From Amphirosellinia nigrospora (Eukaryota > Ascomycota > Sordariomycetes > Xylariales > Xylariaceae): DNA of 64,000 nt. This document shows, in pieces, positions 23,535 through 36,212 of this stretch. The DNA is taken from assembly GCA_004123355.1 (NCBI GenBank), contig SCHM01000003.1, positions 5,537,058-5,601,057 on the forward strand, written 5' to 3'. The position numbers and the translations under genes were made by a program. Below the pieces are notes generated by a model. That model did no database searches. It saw nothing but the letters and a program-made list of their open reading frames with translations, and had not been told where the DNA came from. Each line of letters starts with the position of its first letter. Positions within the stretch are counted from its first letter, which is position 1.

Positions 23535-25935
23535 CCGCCGATGCATCTACCGTTGCGCCTGCTTTCGCCATCTTCAATGCCTCGTCATCAAACGCAACGG
23601 CGGATCTATTTCCTGGAGAGACCAGGCAACTCACCCACGACATATTGTCAAACCTTACGAATATAAGCCTGACCAACTCGGGTCTTTTCGCCTTTCCAGA
23701 CCCGAGTGCTCCGATCAGAATACCTGAAGCTTGCAAAAACTTCCCCGGCGATTCTGTCAATTTTCCTGGGACTGTCACGAATGCAGTGTTTGACCTTTTG
23801 CTAGGCGGTCTCTCATACGTACCAAACCATTTGCTTCGCCGTGTTTTGCAGACTTCAAGAACCAAGACACTGCAAAGTGTGCTGAAATTACAAAAAATTG
23901 GTTCAACGATTCTTATATCCAGTAAAGATATAGCTCCATCAGCTAATGGGAGAGCCCCTGTGCTAACATGAATAAAAGTACCGATGATCCAACATCCATA
24001 AATGCAATCTTGTTCCAGGGCACAACTTGCGTACCTGACGTAGTCAACCCTTGGGCGACACACTGTACTCTCGGGTCGTATCCAACACTATCCGTCAATG
24101 TCAGCACAGTTTCTCAGATCCAATTAGCCATAAATCTGGCTAGAAATCTAAATATCAGGCTTGTTATTAAGAATACCGGCCATGACTTTGGAGCGAAGTC
24201 GACTGGGGCAGGATCATTATCGCTTTGGACCCACAACCTGAAGGATATTCGATTCTACGAAGACTATAATGAGGGGCCATACAAAGGGCCAGCTTTCAAG
24301 ATGGGCGCCGGTGTTCAAGTTTTTGAAGCGTACAAAGCTGCCCGCGGAGCTAACGTCACCATCGTCGGAGGCGAAGGAAAGGTAAGTCTTTGCCAGACGC
24401 TATTTAACACTACGGATAATTAACCATACGCGTACAGACGGTTGGCATCACTGGAGGCTATATTCTTGGTGGCGGGCATTCGCCCTTGTCAAGTATATAT
24501 GGCATGGGCTCTGACCAAGTCTGTTTCTAGACGTCTTCACCTTTGCTTCGTGGCTAACATTACCAGGTACTCTCTATGGAAGTTGTCACCGCAGATGGCA
24601 AGTTCTTAACTGCCAGTGAGACCTCTAACCCGGACCTGTTCTGGGCCCTTCGCGGCGGTGGAGGCTCGACATTTGGAGTTGTAACATCAATGGTTATCAA
24701 AGCATACCCGAAGATACCAGTTACGACGTTGACTTTCACCCTATCTACAGGAAGAGAAGTACTAGTTGACCAGTTTTGGCAAACTTTGCGAGCCGTATGC
24801 AGTCCAGTTTCTTTGGTTCCCTAATTAGCCGATCATTCACTCATGAGCACCGAAACTTTGCAACAACCCTCTGTTCTCGTTGCAGTTACTAATTCCTGGT
24901 TTCGGTTAGTATTTCCAAGACTTTATCAAATATACTGATGCTGGAATGTACTCGTATTTCAGCCTCAATGCCTTGACTGGGAATTATGTCTGGACTATGC
25001 AACCATGGTTCGGACCAAACCTAACCAAAGCCCAATTTGAGGAGATCACGGCCCCATTTTGGAACGCCACCCGTATTATTGGTGTTGACTTGAAGCCAGT
25101 TTACAAGGAATATGACGATTTCTACGAAGCATGGGATGAAAACTTTCCCCTCGAGGCATGGGGAACGAACCTACAACGTCCAGCCAGTCGGTTGTTCCCA
25201 AAGGAGAACTGGCAAGATCAGAAAAAACTCTCTGAAACATTCGAAGCGATTCGTTATATTGTTGATGGGGGTGGCTACGTGCTTGCCTTTAATATTGCCC
25301 CGAATCCGAAGGGTGGCTATCCGACAGCGCCGTTAACCCAGCGTGGCGAAATACGGTCTTACACGCCATCCAAGCCGTGACATGGACTCAAGAGTATGTT
25401 TCTTTGGGATTTTCTGGTTATTTATATACTCTCTACCCGTGCGCCTTGTTAGGTTTGACGAGACCAAGTCTCGAGAGACATGCTAACTTTGTTGTACTAC
25501 AGCATGTACACAGAGTTGATTGAGATCTGGAGTAATGTTCTCACTTTTGACTGGAGTCCGCTGTGGCGATCTGTCAGTCCAGGGTCTGGCGCCTACCTAT
25601 CGGAGTCGGACTATATCGAGCCAGAATTTCAACAATCCTTTTGGGGAGACAAGTATGCACGATTATACGAGCTGAAGAAGAAGCTGGATCCTTGGGACGT
25701 ATTCTACGCTCAGAACGCGGTTGGCTCTGAGGACTTTGAGATGTCAGACTATGTGTTTGGGAATCTGCCGTCGCAAAATAGTAGTTATGTCGTAAGAAAG
25801 CAGACCCGGCGCAGGAGTGAGGTAGGGCTTGGGGGTTTGGGTGTTTGGGGGTTTGGAAACTGCTCGAGTTTTTTTTATTTATTGAGTTTCCTTTGCATCT
25901 CCCCTATATCTGCCTCGGTTGTCCTCGGAATCTAG
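23535..25935 (+). CDS. Secreted BBE-type FAD-linked oxidoreductase (VAO family)
   Basis: A berberine-bridge-enzyme-like FAD oxidase of the VAO superfamily. The mature N-terminal part reads [16 protein letters not shown], followed (after a one-base step near 23805) by [17 protein letters not shown] and NWFNDSYIQ. An intron covers about 23919-23979. The FAD domain has [20 protein letters not shown], whose His is the expected covalent FAD ligand, [20 protein letters not shown] and [20 protein letters not shown]. The BBE C-terminal domain has [20 protein letters not shown]. Further introns are about 24382-24438, 24521-24567, 24795-24929 and 25394-25501. At CC 25321-25322 the frame needs one more C to give [19 protein letters not shown]. 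The start exon is unresolved, and the last 40 residues, G-rich in DNA, are doubtful. Sugar, alcohol or secondary metabolites are all possible substrates. Confidence 0.85.
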
Positions 25936-26481
25936 CAAGCACTCGGTGCATTATATCATTCATTTCAGATAACGACGGTCTACGTAGAACAAGGATTATA
26001 ATGTGCTGAAGTCTATACCCCTACCTCTGGAGCCAGGCGACAAAGATTCAGTACAGGCTAAATGCATATAACCGCTTAAGTGAGAATTATGTTCATTAGG
26101 TAATCCGGTTTCGTGCCTTGGCGGCAGGTAGGTTAGGTACCCACCACTGGCTGGATGACAAACCAACGCACCTTGTTTTTGACAATACCTAACTCTACTA
26201 TTGAAAATTACGACTACCTACTCTTGCGACCGTACCTATCCACTAGCGCTAGACCGAACTTAAAGCATTCTTCTTGCTCTGCGATTGTGTCATCCAGTCG
26301 ACCTCACCAAGCCCCGCCATACCGAAGATTCCTTGCTCGAGGTCTTTGGTGGGGCTAGGGCATCCCACCTTGCACCAGCCGCCTCGCCTCAAAGCCGTAC
26401 GATTCCCTTCCAGCCAGTGTTTTCCCATTTGGAACTTTCTGATCTATTGGCTCGTTTCTTTAGGCCTACTCAGTTTTCACC
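25936..26481. promoter_or_regulatory. Intergenic, upstream of the ataxin-10-like gene
   Basis: A 0.55-kb space between two plus-strand genes. It shows CT-rich stretches toward the next start and a TAGGTTAGGTACC run near 26130. No gene is visible. Confidence 0.4.
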
Positions 26482-29408
26482 ATGGTGACTCCTCAGAGGC
26501 TAGATACTGACCCACCCCATATGTGGAAGAATGACTCCATCGAAGAGCGAGGGTTTGCTGCGGCCCTCATCGGTCTCGAGGGTCATTACCAACAGTCTCC
26601 TGTTCTAGGTCCTCTATCTATGGCCAGAATTACAAGTATAGTATCAAAGACGCTAGAGAAGACACACACATATAAAGATGTCAGGTAAGGATAACTCGCT
26701 AATCTGAAGACATGCACTCCTGCTCACATCAACGGCGACATAGAGAGATTCTATCCAAAAACCTTCGCATCTGGATATGGCTACGAAGGACTATTTCGGC
26801 CGCGATATGTGATCTCAATGAGAAATCCCTTGGTGTACGATCAGAGCCGTTCGTCGCCACTAGGTTCATCGACATTACGACCCCCGAGGTCACTGCGCTC
26901 ATCATCAAGAACTATGTGCTACTTAAGGAAGCATTGCAGATGCTGAATAAGTTGATGCACATAGCTCGTAACTTACTAGTCAAACCAACCCGGAGATACC
27001 ACAAAATCTATCTGCGACCATCAACTTTGATCACGAGGTCATCGAGGCTATCTGCCTCTGTGTCAATGTTCTTAGTAAGGGCATTGACGGTGAGATGCCG
27101 GAAGATGAAGCTTCGCGGGCAAAGCTGAATGAAATCACTGAATTGTGTAAGAGTTTTATGTCCCGCCCACTCTGACTGGGAGCTAACAGTTTACAGATAA
27201 GAAAGTTCTAGTGACATCTTTGCAGCAAGCACACAACTGGATTGCCAAGAACGATAGAAACAAGATGACCTTTTGGTATAGAGTCTTTATCGAATCCCCT
27301 GACGTGGATCTGAACCCAGAGCAAGATGATCGCTATGACATAGTCGGATCTACCCCCTCGCCGCGGTGTTTGTATCTCCAAGAAGAAGTGCGCAATTGGA
27401 TTAAGAGAAATACGGTCATGTGCAGGCCTGCCGCAGCCATTTGCCAGGAACATTTTGATGCAAGAGGCCCCGAGAAGATCGATCAGTGGTTTCCTCACCA
27501 AAACAACCTTGCCTTCGTCTACTCAAATCCTGATGCCACAGATGATACACCTTCAACTTGGAATCCCGACGCAGACAAGTTCTCTCAAGATTGGCGATAT
27601 GGCCGTGTATCACACGAGCTTGATACGTGGTGGGCCCAGGCTCGTCTTCCGAATACGACGAACATGGACAATCCACAATTTCCAACGGCTTTCCTCAATG
27701 AAAGAATTAGACAATGCGAGGAGACTCTCATGTCAAGATATGCACCGCCGGAGTCACCTGATGAAACGGGCGATGGCGTCGAGCATCATCCGGATGATGC
27801 CACCGTTCAGGAGTGGCCTACTCAACCACCTCAAGATACACCACATTATGCTCCCGAGTATGACGAATACGAGGAAGAGGCCGATGATGATGATTCCTAT
27901 GGGGAAGGGCCAATGACGGGTCTTCTTACTGAGGTGCCGAACATTCTTGACCCAAAACAGATTGAGGCTTTACATATGATCATAAAATCCTGTATCCTCG
28001 ACTCTGCTGGGTCGGGGCCAACACGACACGGCGAAAGCTTGCAACAGGCTCGTTGTCGCATAATGCTCGCCACGGAGTGCGGCAGAAATCTCCTTAGAGA
28101 GATGCTCGTGTTCATTGCTGTGTGGGAGAAGGATGAGCAGTCACTAATTTTCCAGATCAGTAGTCAAATCGTACAGGCACTCCATGAAAGCTGTCTCATA
28201 CATCATGCTTGGGAGGCGGTCCGAAGTCCTAAGACATCATGTCACCTGCTCAGACTGTTTTGTTACGCCTGATCACCTACTTGGCACGTACCGCATTCAA
28301 GCCTTCTAAAACCTATAACCCAGACCCGGATCCCGAAGGAGATCAAGAGAGCCGTCTTGCAAACCCGGATTTCCGACTGAGTCGTATGTTACATTATTTC
28401 TACACGATCTTCCGCAACCGTATTGCGCCGGAATGTATCGCGTTGATGCGGATCCAAGGCGAAGTCCGAGCCGAGACAATCGACCCTGCCGACTTCCCTG
28501 TAGATAATTGGGATCTCGAGCGCGCCAAGGACGGGCTTGTGCAGTTTCTCGACTTTCTATATACCATCGCTGACATATACCCTCTACGCCAACACCTGAT
28601 TGATTATGACGCTGTATATGACCTCCTCAAATTACTTGAGGGTCTCGACCTCGCTGTTGAAAGAGCACCATTGCCTGTCAATCGACGCAACGATGCCGCA
28701 GCGACGACCTCAGCTTCGATGCCTACACCACAGCCATCGTCATCTAGCAACCCTCCTCCTCCGCCTCCGCCTCCGCCCCCACCACTATCCGAGCCCCCTC
28801 ATGAGTTCCCCTGGGCCGGGATCAAAGGCCAAGTCCTCTCCATCTTAGCCGCACTATTGCAACCACCACCAGGCCAGAGCTCTCCCGGCAACCCGACTGT
28901 CCAACTGCAAATTGTGAAGCATAATGGCATTGTAGCCTTGCTTAACTGCTGCCTATACGACGACAACAACCGCTTCTGCGGGAACGCACTCAGCTGTGTC
29001 TTAAATGGCTCATGGACGGGTCTCCAGAAGCTGCCGCCTTCCTACAAAACCTCATCAGCACGAACCAGAACCGCCCTGCTGCGGCGGCCAGCCGGCGCCC
29101 GTACGCATCGACGGCGTCCCTGGCGAAGTTAAGATCCAGGTCCGCAGCGCCAGCGCCCCTGCTGTCAATGTCGCCACCCGGAGAACAACAATCCCGGCCG
29201 GGTCGAGACGTTCAATTTCGAAGCGAACCTAGCCGCGAGTCGTAGCCAGGCTGCTGCGCTGGCTCGCAGGCTCGAGGAGAATAAGAGCCGCAGTGAAGAA
29301 CTTGTTAACGATCTCCTTGCGCTCGGCGTCTCTGGCGGCGAGTCAGCAACGCACCGGGAAGCGGCAGCCCTCGATACCGATGAGACGGAGGAAGAAGAGT
29401 TCATGTAG
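26482..29408 (+). CDS. Ataxin-10/CTR86-like armadillo-type protein
   Basis: The N-terminus from ATG 26482 (MVTPQRLDTDPPHMW) is followed by an intron from 26687 to about 26743, helical segments such as VLLKEALQMLNKLMHIARNLL, another intron at about 27149-27196, and VTSLQQAHNWIAKNDRNK. Helical repeats continue (ECGRNLLREMLVFIAVW, VLLRLITYLARTAFKPS, RMLHYFYTIFRNRIAPECIA) with a polyproline insert near 28757-28795. The C-terminal block GIVALLNCCLYDDNNRF then LRERTQLCLKWLMDGSPEAA matches the ataxin-10 domain pattern (GI..LL..C..D.NNPFIRE). It ends with a coiled segment (AALARRLEENKSRSEELVND) and TEEEEFM-stop at 29406-29408. The reading frame steps one base at least six times, including TT 28974-28975. 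From 27197 on, every step is in the same direction (a missing base). The family call is by pattern; yeast CTR86 biology need not transfer. Confidence 0.72.
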
Positions 29409-29856
29409 TACGGATGAAATTCGAACGGCGCAATTGGTATTCGGCGTGTGATCGGGGACGTGAAGATACTATGACATCTTTTATGTCTTTTTTCTACGGC
29501 GTTTTGGTGACTGAGGGTGGTGTTACAAAGGTTTGTCAAGAGTTTGGCTCCTGGCGTTCTGTGCCGGGTGAGGTATGCAGGAAAAGGAATTCATGTGTTT
29601 GTTTCCCCTGCCACATTGGTCGGGTGAATTGGGAGGTTCATGGTTATATTTTAGGCGAGTAATGAATCTATTTGAAATAAAAATTTCTTGTTCAGTAGAC
29701 TTTTCTTGTCCTAATAGCATAGCTTAGACATCTGTGGTGTACATGGAGACTGAAATGAGCCACGTTGCTGGAGCCCATTAATTCGTGAGGCGACATATAA
29801 ATAAACCCCATATTGCCGTATATTTATCATCTCGTATTATAGCTTTGACCTTGCTT
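29409..29856. other. Intergenic, convergent 3' ends
   Basis: 450 bp between two facing genes. AATAAA-type words near 29677 and 29796 are candidate polyadenylation signals for the flanking genes. Confidence 0.5.
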
Positions 29857-31243
29857 TTACGATGTCAAGATTTTGCTTACTGCTCCATAAAGCTCTTCAT
29901 CCCTCAACGCCATTTTGATCAGGATCTCGCCATAAAGGGCGTCGAGCAACTCTGGCTTCCCCTCCTGGAGACGGGTATTTACAATTTCACTTAGATCCCT
30001 GTCGAGTACGAGGGTCTCATCAATCATAGACATTGGGTTGAATACATCCTCTACTTCCGGAACATCTTCGTTCTCAGTTGCACACGATGGCTGCGTACTC
30101 GTTCCAGACACAGTTGTGGCTTGGGATGCCGATCTTCTAACTCTGGGTGTTTGAGCATGAGATTGTATACACTCATCACGTGTAGGGGGGCTCTGAGTTA
30201 GTAGCTGGGACATAATTTGGGATATAGAAAGTTGATCTTGAGGACTAGGAGAGGGCGGATCAATTGGGGGGTGTTGTAAATTTCCTAGGGTAGGAACAGA
30301 TGTAGCAGAAGGTGCTCGAGCCCCGATTTCCCGGTCAGCCTTGATAGTGGAGAGCCGGGATAATCCTCTTGCTTGCGAGAGTTCTGTATGTGTTGAACTC
30401 GTACTCATAGTACCGATGACGGGGTCGAGGCTCTCGCTGGTACTATTGCCTTCCAAAGTCTGGAGTAAGATTTGGCTGGGCCGGTACCCCTGAGATGCGT
30501 GCTTATCCACCTGTGTGAACGTGGACGTGGACGGGGACGTGTTGGGCACGTCCTGTGCTTGCTGCGAAGAGTCTATCGAATCACTCGTGTGCCTATTCAC
30601 GAACCGAATCTTGATAGGTCGTGCGGAGGTTTCACCATCAGTAGCGCAAGCGTCGTTCGAGCGTTTATTGAGCCCTTGCTCGTTGCCATTTGCTGGCTTA
30701 TTTAATCCTTTCGAATGAGATACCAGAGACTTCTCCCGTAGGCCCGTCTTATCTGACGAAGTCGATTTCTTAGTAAGGTGTTGACTTGCTAACTGCATAG
30801 CACCTGGTGCCACTTTAGGTGAAGGAGACTTCGTGGATAACGGCTTGAGATGTGCCTGTGAATTCGTCATAGGGGGTTATCATTGAAATAGAATTGCTCT
30901 CGTAATGGCATTATGGGCCCGTGTAGACTGGGATTTCTTTCATATTTCCGAGGTTGCTGGGGAGATACCCCATTGCAGCCGGCCGCGAGTCGAAGAATGA
31001 TTGTCGTTGTAGCTGTGTTGGTAGTCGAGCTAGCGGAGGTCGCATAGATCCGCCGGGTGTTACAATGGGGGCTGGTGAGCGACAAGGTGGAGGCTGAGGC
31101 AACCGAATTTGGTTTTGTGATGCTGGTAGGTGGCCATTGTAGAAATGCCGGCTCCTCTGAGAAGGCAGTATGGGCTGCGAATGTGCCTGGTTCCTCGATA
31201 TGGGCTCTGATTGTATCGCAACACCTGGATATGGTGGATACAT
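29857..31243 (-). CDS. Ser/Thr/Pro-rich disordered protein, orphan
   Basis: From ATG 31243 (MYPPYPGVAIQSEPI) a Pro/Ser/Gln/Arg-rich segment runs to MKEIPVYTG. One extra base at the GGGCCC near 30915 joins it, through IMPLREQFYFNDNPL, to a 337-residue frame beginning MTNSQAHLKPLSTKSPSPK. Most of the protein is low-complexity (Ser, Thr, Gln) with basic patches such as RPIKIRFVNRH and TPRVRRSASQ. The last 60 residues are more ordered and probably helical (VNTRLQEGKPELLDALYGEI then LIKMALRDEELYGAVSKILT). I recognise no domain. Composition suggests a nuclear or regulatory protein, but that is inference. The gene is divergent from RSC9, with 1.1 kb between starts. Confidence 0.6.
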
Positions 31244-32350
31244 GGTCGAGGCAACTGACTCTTTGATAAAATGCTGGATGTAGAGAACAATGTACTGTTT
31301 AGATATACACTTTACACAACACGGAAGGACATGGTGTTTACCTCTTTATTGCAACGCAGCATTGGGAAGGGAAGAAGTCCGGGGGGTTCCAATACGGCTG
31401 GAGACTCTGGGTAGGTACTACCTTCATTTAAGTACCTACCTTAGGTATACTTACTTTCAATTTTAATATTTGAGGCCCTTTCCTCCAATATTTGTATTGT
31501 TTTACTTGGGTTATGGGCTATCACCCGAGTTGCTAGATGCAACGCCTCTTGAAAATTATATAAGCTCTGCTGAACACACAAAACAGGGATGTGAGCCTAT
31601 GCATAGCCACCACTGCCACATCCACACGCCACCTGGACATTATAACTACTTCTAAGATCGTGTTAAAGCATAACATGCAACTAGCCGAATCCGTTTTGCG
31701 CCCGTTGAGCATGGCCCGTGCAACATGGCCCGTGCAACAGATCCCCTGCTCTGCCCAGACCAATCCCTTCCCTCTGCAACCAACACGACTCCAGACTGAT
31801 TTCGCGACTCGCAGTAGGCCATGATTGTACGAGACTAACCCAGCCTAGTATCGTACGTGCACCTCCATAGTAAAGTGTTATGCGACAAGCATCAAATCGC
31901 GTCGCCTCATCCCGCTCTACACTCACCACACGCCCGTCCTTGCGACAGGGAACACTGCCAACACAACCCGATCCCAAGCACACATCTCCCTCGGGTAGTG
32001 CTCTATTTCTTCTATAGGTATCCTACCCATAGCAACACTCAACACTGCTGGCCTGTCGCATTTCCTTTTTCCACTTGTACCGCACGTCTGCAACCGACGT
32101 CAACGCCAACGCCAACGCCAGCAGCGCCCGGCACAGTCGCCATTCCATCCACCCTTTGCCCTTTGCGCCTGTCTAGCACGTTTACCTCCACGACAACCTC
32201 CCCTGGACCTCGACGCCCGCGCTCGTAGCTGCTCTAGGTGTCGAACGGCCTCTGCCTTTGCATTGGCATTTGCTGTGTATCCCCGGCCCACCGCTCTCCT
32301 CGAACCACATACCAATTCCCCGCCTGTCATTGTGAGGCCCTAGCACCGAT
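31244..32350. promoter_or_regulatory. Divergent intergenic region upstream of RSC9
   Basis: This 1.1-kb region separates two divergent genes. It holds a tandem 14-bp duplication at 31710-31737 and ACGCCA reiterations near 32100-32118. TACCTA/TAGGTA words cluster at 31410-31450. Confidence 0.5.
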
Positions 32351-35340
32351 ATGGCGCCACAGCGTGGGCCAGGGGGCAAGGAGGTCATCGTCCACGAAAT
32401 TGACCGCAGCCGGAATACAATGACTTCATCCAAAAATTAACGGCCTTTCATGAGAAGCGCGGCACTTCCTTCGAACCCGAGCCCAGGCTCCCTACCATGC
32501 ATGGCCATGTCAACGTCGACTTGTATAAGCTGTATAAGGCTGTGATCGACAAGGGCGGCTATGATGAGCTCAACAAAGTTCAGAAGGCATGGGGACAACT
32601 CGCTGGTGAGCTTGGCATGTACTATGCGGACAACAAGGGCATGGGTCAGCTGTCGTTTCAACTGAAACAAGACTTCTACCGGTATCTTGCCGCGTACTGG
32701 GTTAAAGATTGCTACGACCGTGATCCGCCTCCGAAAGAGATTCTCGAGCAACAGTCGTGCGCTAGCAAACACGGCCCGGTTCTTGGTCGCACGTTGGAAA
32801 ACTTCAAACTCTCTGCTAGACGGCCTGGCGAAGAAACACCCACGAGAGACGAGCGCCCGGCTGAGAGCACCCCAACGTCTACGAATAGAGCTTCAGGCCG
32901 CCTTCGTGAAGCTCCTCCACAACGAGTCCCGTTCCAGCCCGACACTGGCCCGAGCAGACAGACCCGGAATGTCTCTTCCCATCATAACACGCCGAATTCT
33001 AACACAACACAAAACAATTATCATGGAAACCAGGCGCACCAGAACCACCATCATCTTCCTCAGCAACATAATCCTAATAATCCGCTACATGTCATTCAGG
33101 CACAGCAGGCTGCATTACGCGGTGCATCGAGCTCTTTCACACCAGCAAATTCTGAGATAGCCTCCCGCCTAGGCGATGCATTCGAACCACGTCCGCCGTT
33201 TTCCGTTCCTCTCCGTCCAATCAACACGCCCGGCAATAACCCAGTAGAGTTTGCGAAACGCCAGCGACTCCTAAAAGCTCAAACACCTGGGCTTGGAATG
33301 TACAAGCTCTAGCGCGGCCAGTCCTACCTCCTGGTAAGTTTTTTACCACTCTTGGCAGAACCACAAGCCACTAACTGAAACAGCTGGATACGAAGGCCCT
33401 AATATATATACCCGATGTCTTCAGGCTCTGCGATCTGGAATCCCTGCCGAGCAGGCCTTTGCGCTGAATCATCTAGTCAAGATTTCGTACGAAAGGGGTG
33501 ATAAATACAAGTTTGATTCATTCCTGGGCCTAGCTGAGGGTCTCATTGAAAAGACTCTCGAAATTGGTAGTCTGTTCTACGATGTCGACTGGCAAATCTC
33601 CTACTCTGAAGACCGAGATGGTTCAAGCCCCAATGTCCTGGACGGACTGGAAGGAACACCAGACATCTTGGAACGAATCCGGAACCTTACAACGAAACCC
33701 GTGCTGGATCATTTGCAACCTGCAGATTTTGCGGACCGTCTTCTTCGCATCACCGAAGCTGTTCTTACTATGAGAAATATGGTTATGCTTGTCGAGAATG
33801 CGGTATACATGGGCGAGGTGTATCCTCTGAAAGACGCCCTCTGCATCATTTTATGTTTGCCGGATCTGGAGATGCTGGTTGAGATTAAGCATTTTGCTCT
33901 CGACATTGCGGAGCAAGTGACACCCTGGCTCCTCCTGGATTCAAGCGATCCACTTTATCAGACTTTATTAGCACAATTAGATTCCACCGACCGCGGAACG
34001 ATCTTGACGGCTCTGCGTGCCATTAGCCGCATATCGATGAATCTAGATGCCACTAACAAACTTCAGGGTGTCCCAGCTATAGTTCTACAGAACATCATGA
34101 ACTGGTTGTTGCTCAATGATGAAGAGTTGATGGACGCTTGTTTGGATTTTCTTTATCAATACACTGCGGTAGTCGCAAATGTTGAAAGTCTACTCGAGGC
34201 AGTCAATATGGAGAACGTCGTACCACATCTCGTCCGACTGTTGGCACATGGAGCCAAGCGAGTAAAGGAAGAAAAGGTTCTCCAACCGGAAAAGAAGGAG
34301 TTATGCACTGAAGAGGTTTCTCCCTTACCGGCTGATCTATATGAGAAGCTAAGGAACACAGATGAGCCTACACGGTGCTTTCAGTGGCTAAAGACATTGT
34401 TTGAAGAAGATGCAGAGTCCCATATTACACAGATTGCCATATGGCAGGCTTACCAGGGATCGTTCGGGGCGTTGGCGGGCGTGCGAAGCAATCTGAGTGC
34501 GGCAGATTTCATTAGAAATGTTAGTCACGTATTCGCCAACGCCCGTGCCCAGATCATCCGTGGCCCAGGTGAGGTACAGCGCTTCATCATTGAAGGCATC
34601 CGTGCTCGAACAGCGCCATGCCACTACGAAACCAGGGAGGAGTACACTCGTTGTCAATGGCAGATGGTAAGGGGCGCTGTGCCAAAACTATGTAATCAAT
34701 TCTTACTAAGCGGCGAACAAATGTGGCACCATGTCTTGATGTCGCACATTCGCGCCCCAGTCAGTGAGAACGGCAAAGTCGAGAACAGGGAAGTTACCAC
34801 GTCCTGCGACTGGACTGACTGCGTCAAATATTCCACACCTAGGACGATGCAACTTGCGGAACTCACCAGCCACATAAAAACCCACGTACCCCCACCGCCG
34901 AAGCGACCACAACTAGATGGCGTGGAGGCAGCAGCCAAGCGACAGCGGAAGTCATACATCACACCAGCCAAAACGATGTCTCTCACATGGGAGAAGACGG
35001 TCGTTACGTCCGACGAGCGGAAGCCCAATGTCGAGCAGGCCGCGGGCATCCCGCTGAGCGCCGTACTCGTGCTGCGGAATATCGCTCGCAATGTCGTCAA
35101 GACCGAGTCCGAGGAGGAGCTACTCAAGAAAAGCGAGGCGGGTGGCGAGAGTGGCGGGTGGAATGAGAAGTTGTTCCGCCCCGTCATGGCCCGGCTTTTC
35201 GAGGTCATGACGGAAAACAAGGCTTTGGTGCGTAATTCCTGTTTATTCATTCCATCATATATAGAGTTTTACTGACTTGGAATTGGCGTTAGGCTGGCTA
35301 CATCACATCACTCTTGCATCTTGTTCAAACCGAAGATTAG
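32351..35340 (+). CDS. RSC9: RSC9-like chromatin-remodelling subunit (ARID, C2H2 zinc finger)
   Basis: RSC9 is the ARID-containing subunit of the RSC (SWI/SNF-class) nucleosome remodeller. ATG 32351 gives MAPQRGPGGKEVIVHEIDRS. One extra G at 32412-32413 restores EYNDFIQKLTAFHEKRGTSF, the first ARID helix. The rest of the ARID is LYKLYKAVIDKGGYDELNK, QKAWGQLAGELGM and FYRYLAAYW. A disordered Asn/His/Pro linker follows. Intron 33334-33383 (one-base step just before it at about 33308) leads to an armadillo-like region (GYEGPNIYTRCLQALRSGIP onward). Residues about 790-820 hold a zinc finger with spacing C-x4-C-x16-H-x3-H (CDWTDC...HIKTH). The last intron, 35228-35292, precedes AGYITSLLHLVQTED-stop. 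Length of about 960 residues fits filamentous-fungal orthologues. Confidence 0.9.
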
Positions 35341-36212
35341 GAAACAGAACATGAAGAGTTTTCTCCCTATATGTATTGACGTGCACCTTCGGCTACTTTC
35401 ACGAAGCAGCTATATAGTTGTTCACAATCTCTGGATTCGAAAGGATACGTCCAATCGAACGAGGGATTTAATGTCGTGTCTCGTCCCATGCCACAAAAAC
35501 TCTATTTTGCAGGAATACCCAGGCGTTCGAACGGGGAAAGGGGAAGTGAAATGAAAATTAAAGGAGCAAAAAGGGCCGGGAATGGATTGGGGATCGTTAC
35601 TCAGAGTTGGTTGTATTGTTCGGAACTAGAGATCCGGCCCCTTTTCCAGTTATAATTTTTCTTCTTGTCATAGCCACACCCGTCTGTACCTCTCTCTGTA
35701 CTACCACCCAAACGTCTAGATACCGTCTGCATTCACACCCTGTCCGCTGCCTCTTGCTGAGGCTTGTTGTTCCAGTAGCAGGCTATCTAGGCGAGATATC
35801 TTTTCTGAGCAAACTCTTGCTGGAGGAGTCGGCGTCGTCCGGCTAATAATAAAAGAAGAAAGCACTATCAATTAGTCACAACTATCTCTACCTTGCACCA
35901 TTGTGCTACTAATTGTGGGCGATAATTTATATTTTCTCATTTTTGATTTTTGAATATCCGCATGCGTTAACTGATGCTGCTCGAATTTTCTAGATATCTG
36001 TTTGATATTCTCCACCCCAGCTTTCCTTTCCTCTTTTTCTTTTTAAAGCCGAGCGGTGTCATTCTTTTTTTTCAACTCCATACCGCCCACGCTCCTCCCT
36101 CCGTATGACTTTTTAGGATCCTCCACCGGATATATTGATACAGATTACCACTCCATAGAATACGAGGCATCGTATTCGTCCTAGTATTCTCGCCGGACAA
36201 CCTGGAGGGCTC
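35341..36212. other. Intergenic, convergent 3' ends
   Basis: 0.87 kb between RSC9 (+) and SCP160 (-). It is T- and CT-rich (for example 36020-36075), consistent with long 3' UTRs; no gene is seen. Confidence 0.45.

Noticed and set aside
23500-24063. 187-codon minus frame over the 5' part of the BBE oxidase
   Set aside because: It is antisense to conserved BBE sequence (ACKNFPGDS and [11 protein letters not shown]) on the plus strand.
34696-35250. 184-codon minus frame in RSC9
   Set aside because: Shadow of the RSC9 zinc-finger exon; Ser-rich because of antisense codon bias.
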